A DNA stretch of 64,000 nt, taken from NCBI RefSeq assembly GCF_024295625.1, contig NZ_JANCOJ010000001.1:1-64000 (forward strand), in the 5' to 3' direction. Origin of the DNA: Streptococcus sp. CF8_St5-11 (lineage in GTDB: Bacteria > Bacillota > Bacilli > Lactobacillales > Streptococcaceae). A program made the translations under genes and the position numbers. The notes under the pieces are model-generated. The model saw only the letters and a list, made by a program, of their open reading frames with translations, did not search any database and was not told where the DNA came from. Of this stretch, positions 8,706 through 18,311 are shown piece by piece. Numbering within the stretch: position 1 is the first letter of the stretch; the number at the start of each line of letters is the position of its first letter.

Positions 8706-10448
8706 CTAACTAATCTGTTGCTGAGCTGTCTGCATCTTGTAGTAAACACCTTGCGCTTGCATGAGCTCTTCATGAGTGCCATGCTCAACTATATCACCAT
8801 CCACCATGACAAGGATCATATCGGCATTTTGAATGGTCGATAAGCGGTGAGCAATGATAAAGCTGGTCCGTCCTTTCATGAGTTGATTAAAGGCATCTTG
8901 AATCAAGACCTCAGTCCGAGTATCGATGGAGGATGTCGCCTCATCCAAGATCAAAATCTTAGGAACTGAAAGGAAAACCCGAGCAATCGTTAAGAGTTGG
9001 CGTTGACCTTGGGACAAAGACTCTCCAGCATCTGAAAGATAGGTATCGTACCCTTGTGGCAACTGCCGAATGAAGAAATCTGCATTGGCCGCTTTGGCTG
9101 CTTCTATGACTTCTTCTCTAGTTGCATCTGGACGAGAAAAGGCGATATTTTCATGAATGGTCCCAACCTTGAGCCAGGTTTCTTGCAAAACCATACCAAA
9201 CTGTTGGCGGTAAGAAGCACGGGTGTATTCCGTAATTGGTACCCCATCAATCGTGATCTCTCCAGAATTAACAGGGTAGAAACGCATGAGCAGATTAATC
9301 AATGTCGATTTTCCTGCTCCTGTAGGCCCTACAATGGCCACTTTACTGGCAGCTGGAACCTGAATGGTTAAATCTTTGATCAAGGTCCTCCCCAAATCAT
9401 AGCCAAATGTGACGTGTTCAAAACCAATCGCACCTTTAACATCCTGACTTTCCAGAACTTGATGACCCGTCTCTTCGATCTCAGCTTGATCCAAGACACT
9501 ATACAAGCGCTCTGCGCAGGCAAGGGCACTTTGGAGTTCTGACAAGACAGAGGAGATATCATTAAAGGGCTTGGTGTATTGGTTGACATAATTGAGGAAG
9601 GTCACCAATTGACCAACAGTAAAGTGAGATCCCGAAATAATGCGTACAGCACCAAATCCAGCCACTACTGCATAAATCAAGGCATTCACAAAGCGAGTGG
9701 CAGGGTTGACAGTTGAGGAATAAAAGACAGCGGATTGGGAATAATTGGCATAGCTTTCATTTGTCCCTTTAAAAGCCTTACGGAATTGATCCTGAGCATT
9801 AAAGGACTGGATCAAACTTTCCTGGGTCAAAGACTCTTCGATCAACTGGGTTTGAAGACCACGCGCCTTGGTCTGCTTTTGGAAAAGCGTATAAGAACGC
9901 TTGGCAATAAAACGAGCAATCAACAGGGATAAAGGGGTCAAGACCAGAACCGCCACCATCATAAAGAAATCCAATTCCGCCATCGTCACGATAGTGACAA
10001 GAATGGTTAAGAGGCCAACAAAGAACTGGTTAAAGACCATCAGAAGACCACTATTGAGTTGCTCTACATCGGTCGTGAGGCGACTGACGAAGTCCCCGCT
10101 CCCTTGTTTATCTAGATAAGACAAGGGCAATCGGTGTACTTTTTCCATCACTTCTGCTCTTAGGCTTTGGCTAAAACGATAGACCAATTGATTGTAGACA
10201 AGAGGATTGATCCATTGGATCAAGGTATTGGCCACAATGACCAGAACCATTTGGATCAAAACGGGCCATAAGACTTTCATCCCTTGAGGATTAATGACCA
10301 AGTCAACCGCATGTCCGATCAGGATCGGTAACCAGACCGTTAAGGCCACTTGAACGATAGTTCCGATACTGGCTAGAATCAGGAGCCCGGGATGGAGAGC
10401 AAAATCTCTAAACAGACGTTTTACATAACTAGAACGTTTTTGACTCAT
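8706..10448 (-). CDS. ABC exporter half-transporter, catalytic NBD partner
   Basis: This 580-aa half-transporter has an N-terminal six-helix exporter domain (about residues 15–310) and a C-terminal ATPase with Walker A (GPTGAGKST), signature in the variant form LSQGQRQLL, Walker B with catalytic Glu (ILILDEATSSID) and an H-loop (IIAHRLST). It overlaps the preceding exporter gene by 4 nt (ATGA). The pair looks like a heterodimeric multidrug exporter (LmrCD/PatAB type), with this subunit supplying the catalytic Glu. The substrate is unknown. The transcript ends at 8421–8450 after a long structured 3'UTR. Confidence 0.9.
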   Translation of the reverse strand: MSQKRSSYVKRLFRDFALHPGLLILASIGTIVQVALTVWLPILIGHAVDLVINPQGMKVLWPVLIQMVLVIVANTLIQWINPLVYNQLVYRFSQSLRAEVMEKVHRLPLSYLDKQGSGDFVSRLTTDVEQLNSGLLMVFNQFFVGLLTILVTIVTMAELDFFMMVAVLVLTPLSLLIARFIAKRSYTLFQKQTKARGLQTQLIEESLTQESLIQSFNAQDQFRKAFKGTNESYANYSQSAVFYSSTVNPATRFVNALIYAVVAGFGAVRIISGSHFTVGQLVTFLNYVNQYTKPFNDISSVLSELQSALACAERLYSVLDQAEIEETGHQVLESQDVKGAIGFEHVTFGYDLGRTLIKDLTIQVPAASKVAIVGPTGAGKSTLINLLMRFYPVNSGEITIDGVPITEYTRASYRQQFGMVLQETWLKVGTIHENIAFSRPDATREEVIEAAKAANADFFIRQLPQGYDTYLSDAGESLSQGQRQLLTIARVFLSVPKILILDEATSSIDTRTEVLIQDAFNQLMKGRTSFIIAHRLSTIQNADMILVMVDGDIVEHGTHEELMQAQGVYYKMQTAQQQIS

Positions 10449-12172
10449 GCTTCCTCCCTCCCGTGTTGTGAATAATGAATTTCTTGATAAATCTCATTGG
10501 TAGACAAAAGGAAATCGTGATTTCCCAGTCCTACTTGATGTCCCTTGTTCAAGACTAAAATCTGATCAGCAGACTTAATACTATTGGTTCGTTGAGATAC
10601 TAAGATCAAACTTGTATCACTCAATTCTTCTTTTATCGATTTTAAGAGACGAGCTTCCGTCAAATAATCCAAGGCAGAAGTTGAATCATCCAAAATCAAG
10701 AAAGGAGCCTTCTTCAAAAGGGCACGCGCAATGGTCAACCGCTGGCGTTGGCCACCTGAGAAATTTCGACCAAAGGCTTCCACTGGCTCATCGAGTTGTC
10801 CTTCTTTTTCACGAACAAAATCAGCCGCCTGAGCTGTTTCTAGTGCCCACCACAAATCATCCTCCGACACCTTTCCTTCCATTCCCAGTAAGAGATTCGA
10901 GCGGATAGTTCCTCTAAAGAGCTCTGCCTTCTGTGGGACAACAGCTACCCACTCCCGCCACTCCTTGAGAGTTTGAGGAGAGTGACCTTGATGATAGAGG
11001 GCTAATTTCCCCTGACTAACGGCATACAAATGACTCAATAAGTGAACCAGGGTGGATTTCCCAGATCCTGTACCACCGATAATTCCCAACATCTGTCCAT
11101 GATCCAGATCAAAGGAAATATCTTCTAGAGCTGGTCTTGAAGCCGTTGGATAAGTGAACGAAATTTCCTCTGCACTGATCGCTTCTTGTTCTGTTGCGGT
11201 TTCCTCTGTTAAAGCTTCTAGGAGGTCTTCTTCTTTCAAATCAAAGATCTCTTGTACCCGCTTGGCTGAAATATAGCTGACATTTAAAGACGTAACCAGC
11301 ATAGCCAGCTTGATCAATTCTGTTAAAATTTGCAATAAATAATTGACCAGAGCGACCAACATCCCTTGAGTCAAAAGACCAGCAGAGATAGTCAACTGTC
11401 CCTGCCAAATAACACAGACTAAGGTCGTATTGACCACAAGGAAGGTCAAGGGACTAACCAAACTAGACCAGATACCAGCGCGAATTTGCCAGACTTTGTA
11501 GTCCTGATTGACCTCTCTAAAATCTTCTAATTCACTAGCCTGTTGTCCAAAGGCCCGAATCACTCGCATCCCTTGAAATTGCTGACGCGTCACCGTAACC
11601 ATCCGGTCTGTGATTTTCCGAATCTTAGCAAAGAGCGGATTGACAATCCGTGACATGATCACAATAATCAGGGTTAAAATCGCTACCATCCCCAAGAACC
11701 AAAGGGTTAATTTAGGACTGATGGTGAAGGCCATGATGATAGCTCCAAAGACAATAATCGGTGCCCTCAAAAAAAGCCGCAAGAAGAGATTGATCCCAAC
11801 CTGGATTTGATAGGTATCAGAAGTGAGACGGGTTACCAAACTAGAAGTCCCGATCCTATCTCGCTTGTCCTTTGGAAGTGATAAGATCTTATCATACAAA
11901 TCCTTGGTCATCTCGCGGGTAAAGCCGACTGCTGCCTTAGAAGAAAAATACTGGGCTGTAATAGCTACGACGACCCCAAAGCTCGCAAATAAAAACAAAA
12001 CACCGACCGTCATCACCACTGCGCTCGTTTCCTTTTTCGGAATGACCTGATCGACTAAGTGGGCGATGATTAAGGGGACACACAATTCAAAAATAGCTTC
12101 TAAAAGCTTAAACACGGGCCCTAGAAAAGTTTCCCATAGATAGCCCTTAAAATACTTCAATAATGATTTCAT
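10445..12172 (-). CDS. ABC exporter half-transporter, degenerate-site partner
   Basis: This 575-aa half-transporter has six membrane helices (about residues 10–300) and an ATPase with Walker A (GGTGSGKST), canonical signature FSGGQRQRL, and Walker B followed by Asp instead of Glu (LILDDSTSALD). That Asp marks the non-catalytic site of heterodimeric exporters. I start it at ATG 12172 (MKSLLKYFKG); a GTG frame further upstream would run through what looks like the promoter (TGGTAAAAT at 12205–12212). No strong ribosome site is seen, so the start is moderately certain. Confidence 0.88.
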   Translation of the reverse strand: MKSLLKYFKGYLWETFLGPVFKLLEAIFELCVPLIIAHLVDQVIPKKETSAVVMTVGVLFLFASFGVVVAITAQYFSSKAAVGFTREMTKDLYDKILSLPKDKRDRIGTSSLVTRLTSDTYQIQVGINLFLRLFLRAPIIVFGAIIMAFTISPKLTLWFLGMVAILTLIIVIMSRIVNPLFAKIRKITDRMVTVTRQQFQGMRVIRAFGQQASELEDFREVNQDYKVWQIRAGIWSSLVSPLTFLVVNTTLVCVIWQGQLTISAGLLTQGMLVALVNYLLQILTELIKLAMLVTSLNVSYISAKRVQEIFDLKEEDLLEALTEETATEQEAISAEEISFTYPTASRPALEDISFDLDHGQMLGIIGGTGSGKSTLVHLLSHLYAVSQGKLALYHQGHSPQTLKEWREWVAVVPQKAELFRGTIRSNLLLGMEGKVSEDDLWWALETAQAADFVREKEGQLDEPVEAFGRNFSGGQRQRLTIARALLKKAPFLILDDSTSALDYLTEARLLKSIKEELSDTSLILVSQRTNSIKSADQILVLNKGHQVGLGNHDFLLSTNEIYQEIHYSQHGREEA

Positions 12173-12225
12173 ACGACTCGATTCTTTTTTTAATGGATAT
12201 ACATATTTTACCACAAATTCTTAAG

Positions 12226-12259
12226 ATGAAAAAACTCTCCCTGCAGAGCAGAGAGAGTT
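12226..12259 (-). terminator. Intrinsic terminator of the MFS gene
   Basis: On the minus strand AACTCTC (12259–12253) pairs with GAGAGTT (12239–12233), followed by Ts. A second small hairpin (12265–12283, CTGACC/GGTCAG) lies just before it. Confidence 0.7.
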
Positions 12260-12288
12260 GAATACTGACCAGATGAAGGTCAGAAATC

Positions 12289-13488
12289 TTATTCCTTCTT
12301 TGTTACCTTGCTTAAGGTCTTACCCATTTTCCCCAACCCAAACATCAAGAGAGGGAAAGAGAAAAGCGTTATAAGGCCTAATACAAGAAAGACTGCTACA
12401 AATCCACAGCTATCAATGAACCAACCAGTCAGTGGGAAAATGACAATCATAGATAGACTAAACATCATCGAATTGATACTCAGCATGGTTGCTCGCACAC
12501 TAGAAGGCAGATAAGCTTGTAAATCATTGTAGTAGATGGGTTGATAAACGGCATAAAGGGCATTGGTCAAGAGATAGACACTCAGATAGGCGAATGGAGT
12601 CTTCAAACCTACCAAAAGCAAGGCCAACCCTGTCAGTGCAACCAGAATCGGAAAGACTTGATTACTATTCCATTTTTTCCCGATTTGACTGGCCAAATAA
12701 ACCGCTAAGAGATTGAATCCACTACCAATCAACATAATAAGAGAAACTTGCCAACTGGCTAAGTCACTGATTTTCTGTTGGTAATAAAAATAAAACATAC
12801 ACATGATGGTCCCTACCAACTGATAGGTGAGCATCCAGTAAAACAAGACTGGTTTGTCCTGCCATTCTTGTTTCACTACCTCCAATATCCGCTTTAAGGT
12901 CAAGTGACTTCGTTCATCACTCTTGCTCTCTGGCTCCTTCATGAGAAAAATCAATAGAATGGAAAGCAAGGAAAGGCCAATGGAAATATAGTAGGTCCAA
13001 GCCAATGCTCCGTGAATAAAGAAGCCTGCCACAACTGTTCCTAAAGTTCGGGTGACTTCGGCCACACCAGACAAGAAGCTAGAAATCTGAAGATAACGGT
13101 CTTTTTGACCTGCTTCCACCGCTGAATCAAATAAGAAAGCAGTACTGGTCCCCGAGTCAAAATTATAAGACCAAGCATTGACCATCATGGCAATGGCATA
13201 GATCCAAAAATTCCCCTGACCAAATAAAATCAAGATCGAGGATCCAATACTGGACAAGCGAGCCAAATAGAGATTGGTCTTGTAGCTAAAGCGATCCGCT
13301 AACATACCAGACGGGATCTCACACAAGAGACTCGTCCCATGAAAGATACTCTCTAATAAACCAATCTGAAGCAAAGAAAGGCCATTCTGAATAAAAAAGA
13401 GAATCCAAAAACTGGTGATTCCAAAATAAGATGTAAATTCCAAACCTGCTAGGAGTGAAATATTGCGTTTGTAAGTTCTTTTAAACAT
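12289..13488 (-). CDS. MFS transporter
   Basis: This 399-aa protein has about twelve membrane helices in two bundles. The loop between helices 2 and 3 carries the MFS motif A in the form GMLADRFSYKTN, and the central cytoplasmic loop around residue 195 is charged (KEPESKSDERSH). The family includes drug and metabolite exporters; the substrate is unknown. The ATG follows AGAGGAAA. A -10 box (TATAAT on the minus strand, 13514–13509) lies 20 nt upstream, so it has its own promoter, and a terminator lies at 12226–12259. Confidence 0.88.
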   Translation of the reverse strand: MFKRTYKRNISLLAGLEFTSYFGITSFWILFFIQNGLSLLQIGLLESIFHGTSLLCEIPSGMLADRFSYKTNLYLARLSSIGSSILILFGQGNFWIYAIAMMVNAWSYNFDSGTSTAFLFDSAVEAGQKDRYLQISSFLSGVAEVTRTLGTVVAGFFIHGALAWTYYISIGLSLLSILLIFLMKEPESKSDERSHLTLKRILEVVKQEWQDKPVLFYWMLTYQLVGTIMCMFYFYYQQKISDLASWQVSLIMLIGSGFNLLAVYLASQIGKKWNSNQVFPILVALTGLALLLVGLKTPFAYLSVYLLTNALYAVYQPIYYNDLQAYLPSSVRATMLSINSMMFSLSMIVIFPLTGWFIDSCGFVAVFLVLGLITLFSFPLLMFGLGKMGKTLSKVTKKE

Positions 13489-13566
13489 TGTTTTTCCTCT
13501 TTCAATAGATTATATAAGTGTTTCTAAAAGACTTACTTAGATTTGCCTACATCTTCTCCACCTCCT

Positions 13567-14283
13567 TCATTTTTCTTGATTCATTTCTTGACGCAGCTGG
13601 GCCACTTGATTAGACAAGGACACCAACAATTCGGTTTGCAACTTTTGAATTTCCAGTAAATCTGTCTGGTCTTGCTGCACCATATGATCAATCTTCGTAT
13701 GCAGTAAGCGAATTTCTCTTTCCGACTCCATAGTGACGTTAAAGTCATTTCGCGCTTGCAGGCGATCATAATCTGCTGCCCTGTTTTGGCTCATCATGAT
13801 CAAAGGAGCTTGAATCGCCGCAATCGTAGAAAGTGCTAGATTGAGCAAGATGAAAGGATAAGGGTCAAAATTCCAGCCAAAGGGATGCAAGACATTGATC
13901 AACATCCAGATAGCCATCATCATGATGAAGCTAATAATAAAGGTCCAAGAACCACCGAAGCGCGCAACAGAATCCGCCACCCGCTGACCGAAGGTATAGC
14001 TGGCTGTCAAGCGGTCTTCAACGTTAAAGGGGCGCTCGCTTTCGGGCATGACACCTGTCACCTGCTGTTTAATGGCTTCGTTTTTATCATTGGCACGCTC
14101 AATAATCTGACCTAGATAATCCATACAATATTGGCTCAAATTTTTATAGGTGATAAAATCATCCATTTGACTTTCCGGATAGGATGTCTTGAGCATCTGT
14201 TGAATGGAATGGTCCAGATCCGCAATCAAAGATCCTTGGCCTTCTTCGTATTCTTTCCCATCAATGATGTCTATTTTCAGCAT
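13567..14283 (-). CDS. DUF1003 family membrane protein
   Basis: This 238-aa protein has a soluble N-terminal half, two membrane helices (about residues 110–160), and the DUF1003 core sequence around FGGSWTFI, LNLALSTIAAIQAP and IMMSQNRA, then a charged coiled-coil tail (about 185–238). The molecular function of DUF1003 proteins is not established. I start it at ATG 14283 because AAAGGAA lies seven nucleotides upstream, better placed than for the ATG five codons earlier. No clear promoter is seen between it and the asnS terminator, so it may depend on read-through. Confidence 0.82.
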   Translation of the reverse strand: MLKIDIIDGKEYEEGQGSLIADLDHSIQQMLKTSYPESQMDDFITYKNLSQYCMDYLGQIIERANDKNEAIKQQVTGVMPESERPFNVEDRLTASYTFGQRVADSVARFGGSWTFIISFIMMMAIWMLINVLHPFGWNFDPYPFILLNLALSTIAAIQAPLIMMSQNRAADYDRLQARNDFNVTMESEREIRLLHTKIDHMVQQDQTDLLEIQKLQTELLVSLSNQVAQLRQEMNQEK

Positions 14284-14322
14284 TGAAATTCCTTTCATAG
14301 TTTTTTGAAGCAGATAAAAGTG

Positions 14323-14344
14323 AAAAACGCCTAATGGCGTTTTT
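14323..14344 (-). terminator. Intrinsic terminator of asnS
   Basis: AAAAACGCC pairs with GGCGTTTTT around TAAT; symmetric, so it can act on both strands. Confidence 0.8.
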
Positions 14345-14351
14345 ACGTCTA

Positions 14352-15698
14352 TTAAGGTTTAATACGGTGCAACATACGTGGGAATGGAATAGCTTCACGG
14401 ATGTGTTTTGTACCAGCTGCGAAGGTTACCATACGCTCAATCCCAATACCAAATCCACCGTGTGGAACTGTACCGTATTTACGAAGGTCAAGGTAGAATT
14501 CATACTCTGTACGATCCATGCCAAGTTCATCCATTTTTGCAACAAGGGCATCGTAGTCTTCCTCACGCATAGAGCCACCGATGATTTCTCCATAGCCTTC
14601 TGGAGCAAGCAAGTCTGCACAAAGCACGCGCTCTGGATTTCCAGGAACTGGTTTCATGTAGAAGGCCTTGATAGCTGCTGGGTAGTTCATGACAAATGTT
14701 GGCACACCAAAGTGGTTTGAAATCCAAGTTTCATGTGGTGAGCCGAAGTCATCACCATGTTCCAAATGCTCATAATCCGCATCTTCATCATTTTCATGCT
14801 CTTGCAAGAGATCAATGGCTTCATCATAGGTGATCCGTTTGAATGGTTCAGCAATGTAGCGTTTCAAGAGCTCTGTATCACGTTCCAAGGTTTCCAAAGC
14901 TTGAGGAGCACGGTCCAAAACACCTTGAAGCAAAGCTTTGACATAAGCTTCTTGCAAGTCAAGTGACTCATCGTGTGTCAAGTAAGAGTACTCAGCGTCC
15001 ATCATCCAGAACTCAGTCAAGTGACGACGAGTCTTAGATTTTTCAGCACGGAATACTGGACCAAAGTCAAAGACGCGACCAAGAGCCATAGCACCAGCCT
15101 CAAGATAAAGCTGTCCTGATTGGCTCAAGTAGGCCGGTGTTCCAAAGTAGTCTGTTTCAAACAATTCAGTTGAATCTTCCGCCGCATTTCCTGAAAGAAT
15201 TGGGCTATCAAACTTCATGAAGCCGTTCTTATCGAAGAACTCATAAGTTGCATAGATAATAGCATTACGGATTTGCATGACAGCGACTTGTTTGCGTGAA
15301 CGAAGCCACAAATGGCGGTTGTCCATCAAGAAGTCTGTACCGTGTTCTTTTGGAGTGATTGGGTAATCTTGTGATTCACCGATCACTTCAATATCTGTGA
15401 TATCGAGCTCATAACCAAATTTAGAACGCTCGTCTTCTTTAACAATCCCTGTCACATAGACAGATGTTTCTTGGCTCAAGCGTTTGATGGTGTCAAATTT
15501 TTCAAGACCCACTTCTTCTCCGAATTTTTCGATAAAGTTTGGTTTGAAAGCTACACCTTGGAAAAAGGCAGTTCCGTCACGCAATTGCAAGAAAGCAATT
15601 TTTCCTTTTCCTGATTTGTTGGCCACCCAAGCACCGATGGTCACTTCTTGACCAACGTAATCTTTTACTTCGATGATAGTAATCCGTTTTGTCATCAT
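14352..15698 (-). CDS. asnS: Asparagine--tRNA ligase
   Basis: This 448-aa class IIb aminoacyl-tRNA synthetase charges tRNA(Asn). The N-terminal OB-fold anticodon domain spans about residues 1–110. The catalytic domain shows motif 2 ([16 protein letters not shown]) and motif 3 ([10 protein letters not shown]). The length fits bacterial AsnRS. An AGGA site precedes the ATG; a second ATG directly follows. No T-box is visible in the 150-nt upstream region. It follows the YpmB-like and aspartate aminotransferase genes in the same order as in Bacillus, but here a terminator separates it and it has its own -10 box (TGATACAAT, minus strand near 15746–15754). Confidence 0.96.
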   Translation of the reverse strand: MMTKRITIIEVKDYVGQEVTIGAWVANKSGKGKIAFLQLRDGTAFFQGVAFKPNFIEKFGEEVGLEKFDTIKRLSQETSVYVTGIVKEDERSKFGYELDITDIEVIGESQDYPITPKEHGTDFLMDNRHLWLRSRKQVAVMQIRNAIIYATYEFFDKNGFMKFDSPILSGNAAEDSTELFETDYFGTPAYLSQSGQLYLEAGAMALGRVFDFGPVFRAEKSKTRRHLTEFWMMDAEYSYLTHDESLDLQEAYVKALLQGVLDRAPQALETLERDTELLKRYIAEPFKRITYDEAIDLLQEHENDEDADYEHLEHGDDFGSPHETWISNHFGVPTFVMNYPAAIKAFYMKPVPGNPERVLCADLLAPEGYGEIIGGSMREEDYDALVAKMDELGMDRTEYEFYLDLRKYGTVPHGGFGIGIERMVTFAAGTKHIREAIPFPRMLHRIKP

Positions 15699-15804
15699 TC
15701 ATCTTCCTTTTCTCGTTAAACTTGTCCGAAGACATTATCTTCTTAATTGTATCATAAAAAGGCTTTCAGTGCTAGATTCTACCTGTGAAAACCAGATTTT
15801 TTTT

Positions 15805-15840
15805 AAAGAAAAAGATCCTCAGCTCATTACTAAGGATCTT
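15805..15840 (-). terminator. Intrinsic terminator of the aminotransferase gene
   Basis: On the minus strand AAGATCCT (15840–15833) pairs with AGGATCTT (15819–15812), followed by a T-rich tract. Confidence 0.8.
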
Positions 15841-15846
15841 GTAATT

Positions 15847-17025
15847 TTATTTTTCCATAAAGGCCTTGAGTCGGCGAACAGCTTCTTTGAGGGTATCCAA
15901 ATCTGTCGCATAAGACAAGCGTACATTTTCAGGAGCACCAAAGCCAGCTCCTGTTACCAAAGCAACCTCTGCTTCTTCCAAAATCGCTGTGGTAAATTCC
16001 GTCACATCCGTGTACCCCTTCATCTCCATGGCCTTCTTGACATTTGGGAAGAGATAGAAGGCTCCTTGAGGTTTGATGGCTTCAAAACCAGGTACTTCAT
16101 TCAACAAAGGATAAATAGTATTCAAGCGCTCTTCAAAAGCTTGACGCATGATCTCAATAGAAGATTGATCTCCTGTAAGGGCTTCGATTGCAGCATATTG
16201 GGAAACGGTTGTTAAGTTGGATGTTGTTTGGCTAATCACCTTGGCCATGGCTCCAATAATCTCTGGATCACCCACTGCAAAACCAACCCGCCAACCGGTC
16301 ATAGCATAGGTCTTAGAAACTCCGTTAATAACGATGGTTTGCTTGCGAATCGCTTCTGACAAGCTAGAAATGGGCGTAAAGGTATTGCCATTATAGACCA
16401 ATCGCCCATAGATATCGTCTGCCAAAATCAAGATGTCATGTTCGACAGCCCAATTTCCGATTGCCTCGAGTTCTTCTTTACTGTAGATCATTCCTGTTGG
16501 ATTGGATGGCGAGTTCAGCAAGACAACCTTGGTCTTGTCTGTCCGTGCTGCATCCAGTTGCTCTACCGTTGCCTTGAAGTGATTTTCTTCTGTTGTTTGG
16601 AAAGTAACAGGTGTGCCTTCTACCATCTTGACCTGGTCTACATAAGAAACCCAGCAAGGGGTTGGAATGATGACTTCATCACCTGGATTGATAACAGATG
16701 TAAAGAAAGCATAAAGAATAAACTTGGCTCCAGTACCAACCACTACTTCATTTCGGTTCACTGCATAGCCATAAAATTCCTTCATATAGTCGCTAATGGC
16801 ATCCTTCAATTCTGGAAGTCCAGATGCAACCGTATAAAAGCTAGCACGGCCATCCTCGATGGATGCGACTGCTGCTTCTTGAATATTTTTTGGAGTCGCA
16901 AAGTCAGGTTGACCAAGGGTCAAACTTAAGATATCACGACCTTCTGCCGCCAAAGCTTTGGCACGCGCATTTGCAGCCAAGGTCACACTTTCTTCCATTT
17001 CCAATACACGATTTGATAATTTCAT
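15847..17025 (-). CDS. Aspartate/aromatic-type aminotransferase, PLP-dependent class I
   Basis: This 392-aa fold-type I PLP enzyme shows the substrate-binding GQPDF region (about residue 38), the SPSNPTG motif, DDIYGRLVY for the PLP ring contact, and the Schiff-base lysine in SKTYAMTGWRVG (about residue 237). It most likely makes aspartate from oxaloacetate and glutamate, the AspB role in the ypmB–aspB–asnS cluster of Bacillus. A GAGGAGG site lies at ideal distance before the ATG. It is 16 nt after the YpmB-like gene and probably cotranscribed with it. Confidence 0.9.
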   Translation of the reverse strand: MKLSNRVLEMEESVTLAANARAKALAAEGRDILSLTLGQPDFATPKNIQEAAVASIEDGRASFYTVASGLPELKDAISDYMKEFYGYAVNRNEVVVGTGAKFILYAFFTSVINPGDEVIIPTPCWVSYVDQVKMVEGTPVTFQTTEENHFKATVEQLDAARTDKTKVVLLNSPSNPTGMIYSKEELEAIGNWAVEHDILILADDIYGRLVYNGNTFTPISSLSEAIRKQTIVINGVSKTYAMTGWRVGFAVGDPEIIGAMAKVISQTTSNLTTVSQYAAIEALTGDQSSIEIMRQAFEERLNTIYPLLNEVPGFEAIKPQGAFYLFPNVKKAMEMKGYTDVTEFTTAILEEAEVALVTGAGFGAPENVRLSYATDLDTLKEAVRRLKAFMEK

Positions 17026-17041
17026 ATTTCCTCCTCAAATC

Positions 17042-17515
17042 TTAAAAAACACCGGTGACTTTCCCAGTCTTGAAATCCACCACATAATAGGAACTCCCGG
17101 CCTTGACTTCCCAGATCGGTTTGCCTTTAAAGCGTCCAAAAGTTACACGATCAATCGCGTCCTGACTCTTCTCTTTGACGACAGAAGCTGCCTCTTTGGA
17201 GCTAACTCCTTCTTTCAAAGGGTAGGTATAGACTGCATCATCCGCCTGTGCCACCAAGACCGCTAGATCTTGCCCCTCTTGGTCCTTGCCAATAAAGGAA
17301 AGATAGGCATCTTTGCCATGAAAGAAACTCTCCGTCTCAATAGTAGCAATCGAAGAGTGAGACAGAGCTATTTTTCTTGCTTGCGCCATTTGATCCTGCA
17401 AGCGATCAGAAGTTTTTTCAGCAAGAAATAGCCAAGAAAAAAGGATCGTCAACACTAAGATACAGATTCCTATTATATGTTGCCATACTATAAAAAGATT
17501 ATTTTTCTGTTTCAC
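17042..17515 (-). CDS. DUF5590/YpmB-like membrane-anchored protein
   Basis: This protein of about 157 aa has one N-terminal membrane helix (about residues 8–30) and an extracytoplasmic domain rich in Asp and Lys, ending in VVDFKTGKVTGVF. Both the helix plus PepSY-like domain and the position before aspartate aminotransferase and asnS match Bacillus YpmB. Its function is unknown. The start is uncertain: GTG 17515 fits family length but sits six nucleotides after a TATAAT box; GTG codons at 17530 and 17539 are alternatives, the former behind AGGTGG. No ATG is available. Confidence 0.7.
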   Translation of the reverse strand: MKQKNNLFIVWQHIIGICILVLTILFSWLFLAEKTSDRLQDQMAQARKIALSHSSIATIETESFFHGKDAYLSFIGKDQEGQDLAVLVAQADDAVYTYPLKEGVSSKEAASVVKEKSQDAIDRVTFGRFKGKPIWEVKAGSSYYVVDFKTGKVTGVF

Positions 17516-17521
17516 TCCCTC

Positions 17522-17527
17522 ATTATA
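17522..17527 (-). promoter_or_regulatory. -10 box just before the YpmB-like gene
   Basis: The minus strand reads TATAAT with six nucleotides before GTG 17515. If used, the transcript would be leaderless for that start. TAGAAT lies 17 nt upstream as a poor -35. Confidence 0.45.
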
Positions 17528-17734
17528 CACCAAAGCCACCTAGAATTCTATAGATTTTCAAGAAAGAATTGTTACTAATATTTCATACCTGTTACAATGT
17601 TTTAGTATAAAATTGTTTGATAAACAAAGTAAAATTAACATCTATGCCATCATTTGTTCATAGTTTAATAAATTTGTCACAATTTTGTAACTAATTTGAA
17701 AATAAAATTAAACGACAGAAATACTATTTATTGA

Positions 17735-17740
17735 TAAAAT
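17735..17740 (+). promoter_or_regulatory. Extended -10 box of the MarR gene
   Basis: TGATAAAAT ends at 17740, six nucleotides before the ATG; the -35 position reads ACGACA. There is no ribosome site in the gap. A second possible promoter (TTGTTA 17569–17574, TACAAT 17593–17598) lies further upstream in this AT-rich 231-bp divergent spacer. Confidence 0.55.
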
Positions 17741-17746
17741 ATAGAT

Positions 17747-18193
17747 ATGGAAAATTTAAAGAGATTATTCAAAGAAGCAAACGTAGATTTAAAAACCATG
17801 ATCGTCTTCCACAAGGCAGAACGATTGATCCGTGCGTCTGAGGCTCATATCTTTAAAAAGCACCAGTTGACGCCAACTCAATTCTCTGTACTTGAGACCT
17901 TATACAGCAAAGGCGATCTCCGCATTCAAGATCTGATTGATAGCATTCTTGCGACCTCTGGAAATATGACTGTGGTTATTCGCAATATGGTCCGCGATGG
18001 TTGGATTACACGCGAAACTGATCCAGAAGACCGCCGTGCTTATCTTGTATCTATTACAGATGCCGGTCGTAAAAAGATCGAAGAAGCTCTTCCAGATCAT
18101 ATCAAAAATATTCAACGCTTGATGCAAGTCTTTAATAGTGGTGAGCAAGCTGAGTTGACAGAACTCTTGAAGAAATTCAAACATATCGCCTAA
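17747..18193 (+). CDS. MarR-family transcriptional regulator
   Basis: This 148-aa protein has a central winged helix-turn-helix (about residues 45–110) with the MarR hallmarks LTPTQFSVLETLY, SGNMTVVIRNM and DPEDRRAYLVSITDAG. It should bind palindromic DNA as a dimer and respond to small ligands or oxidants. The target is unknown; the AT-rich divergent spacer shared with the YpmB-like gene is a candidate site of autoregulation. It is not FabT by sequence. It lacks a ribosome site and may be made from a leaderless mRNA. It is monocistronic, with a terminator just downstream. Confidence 0.9.
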   Translation: MENLKRLFKEANVDLKTMIVFHKAERLIRASEAHIFKKHQLTPTQFSVLETLYSKGDLRIQDLIDSILATSGNMTVVIRNMVRDGWITRETDPEDRRAYLVSITDAGRKKIEEALPDHIKNIQRLMQVFNSGEQAELTELLKKFKHIA

Positions 18194-18216
18194 GCCTACT
18201 GCTCAAGACGATTCTG

Positions 18217-18244
18217 ACTCCAAAATCCTCTATTTTGGAGTTTT
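18217..18244 (+). terminator. Intrinsic terminator of the MarR gene
   Basis: ACTCCAAAAT (18217–18226) pairs with ATTTTGGAGT (18232–18241), followed by Ts. Confidence 0.8.
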
Positions 18245-18271
18245 CATCGTGCATTCTCTTTATCTAACAGA

Positions 18272-18307
18272 TCAAAAAAATATTCCTGACGCTTCTCAGG
18301 AATATTT
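18272..18307 (-). terminator. Terminator of yaaA (symmetric)
   Basis: AAATATTCCTGA pairs with TCAGGAATATTT around CGCTTC, with A/T runs on both sides. Confidence 0.8.
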
Positions 18308-18311
18308 TTAT

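Noticed and set aside
15699..15846. Possible T-box upstream of asnS
   Set aside because: The region is only about 150 nt, contains the neighbouring gene's terminator and a promoter, and shows no T-box core sequence or specifier stem.
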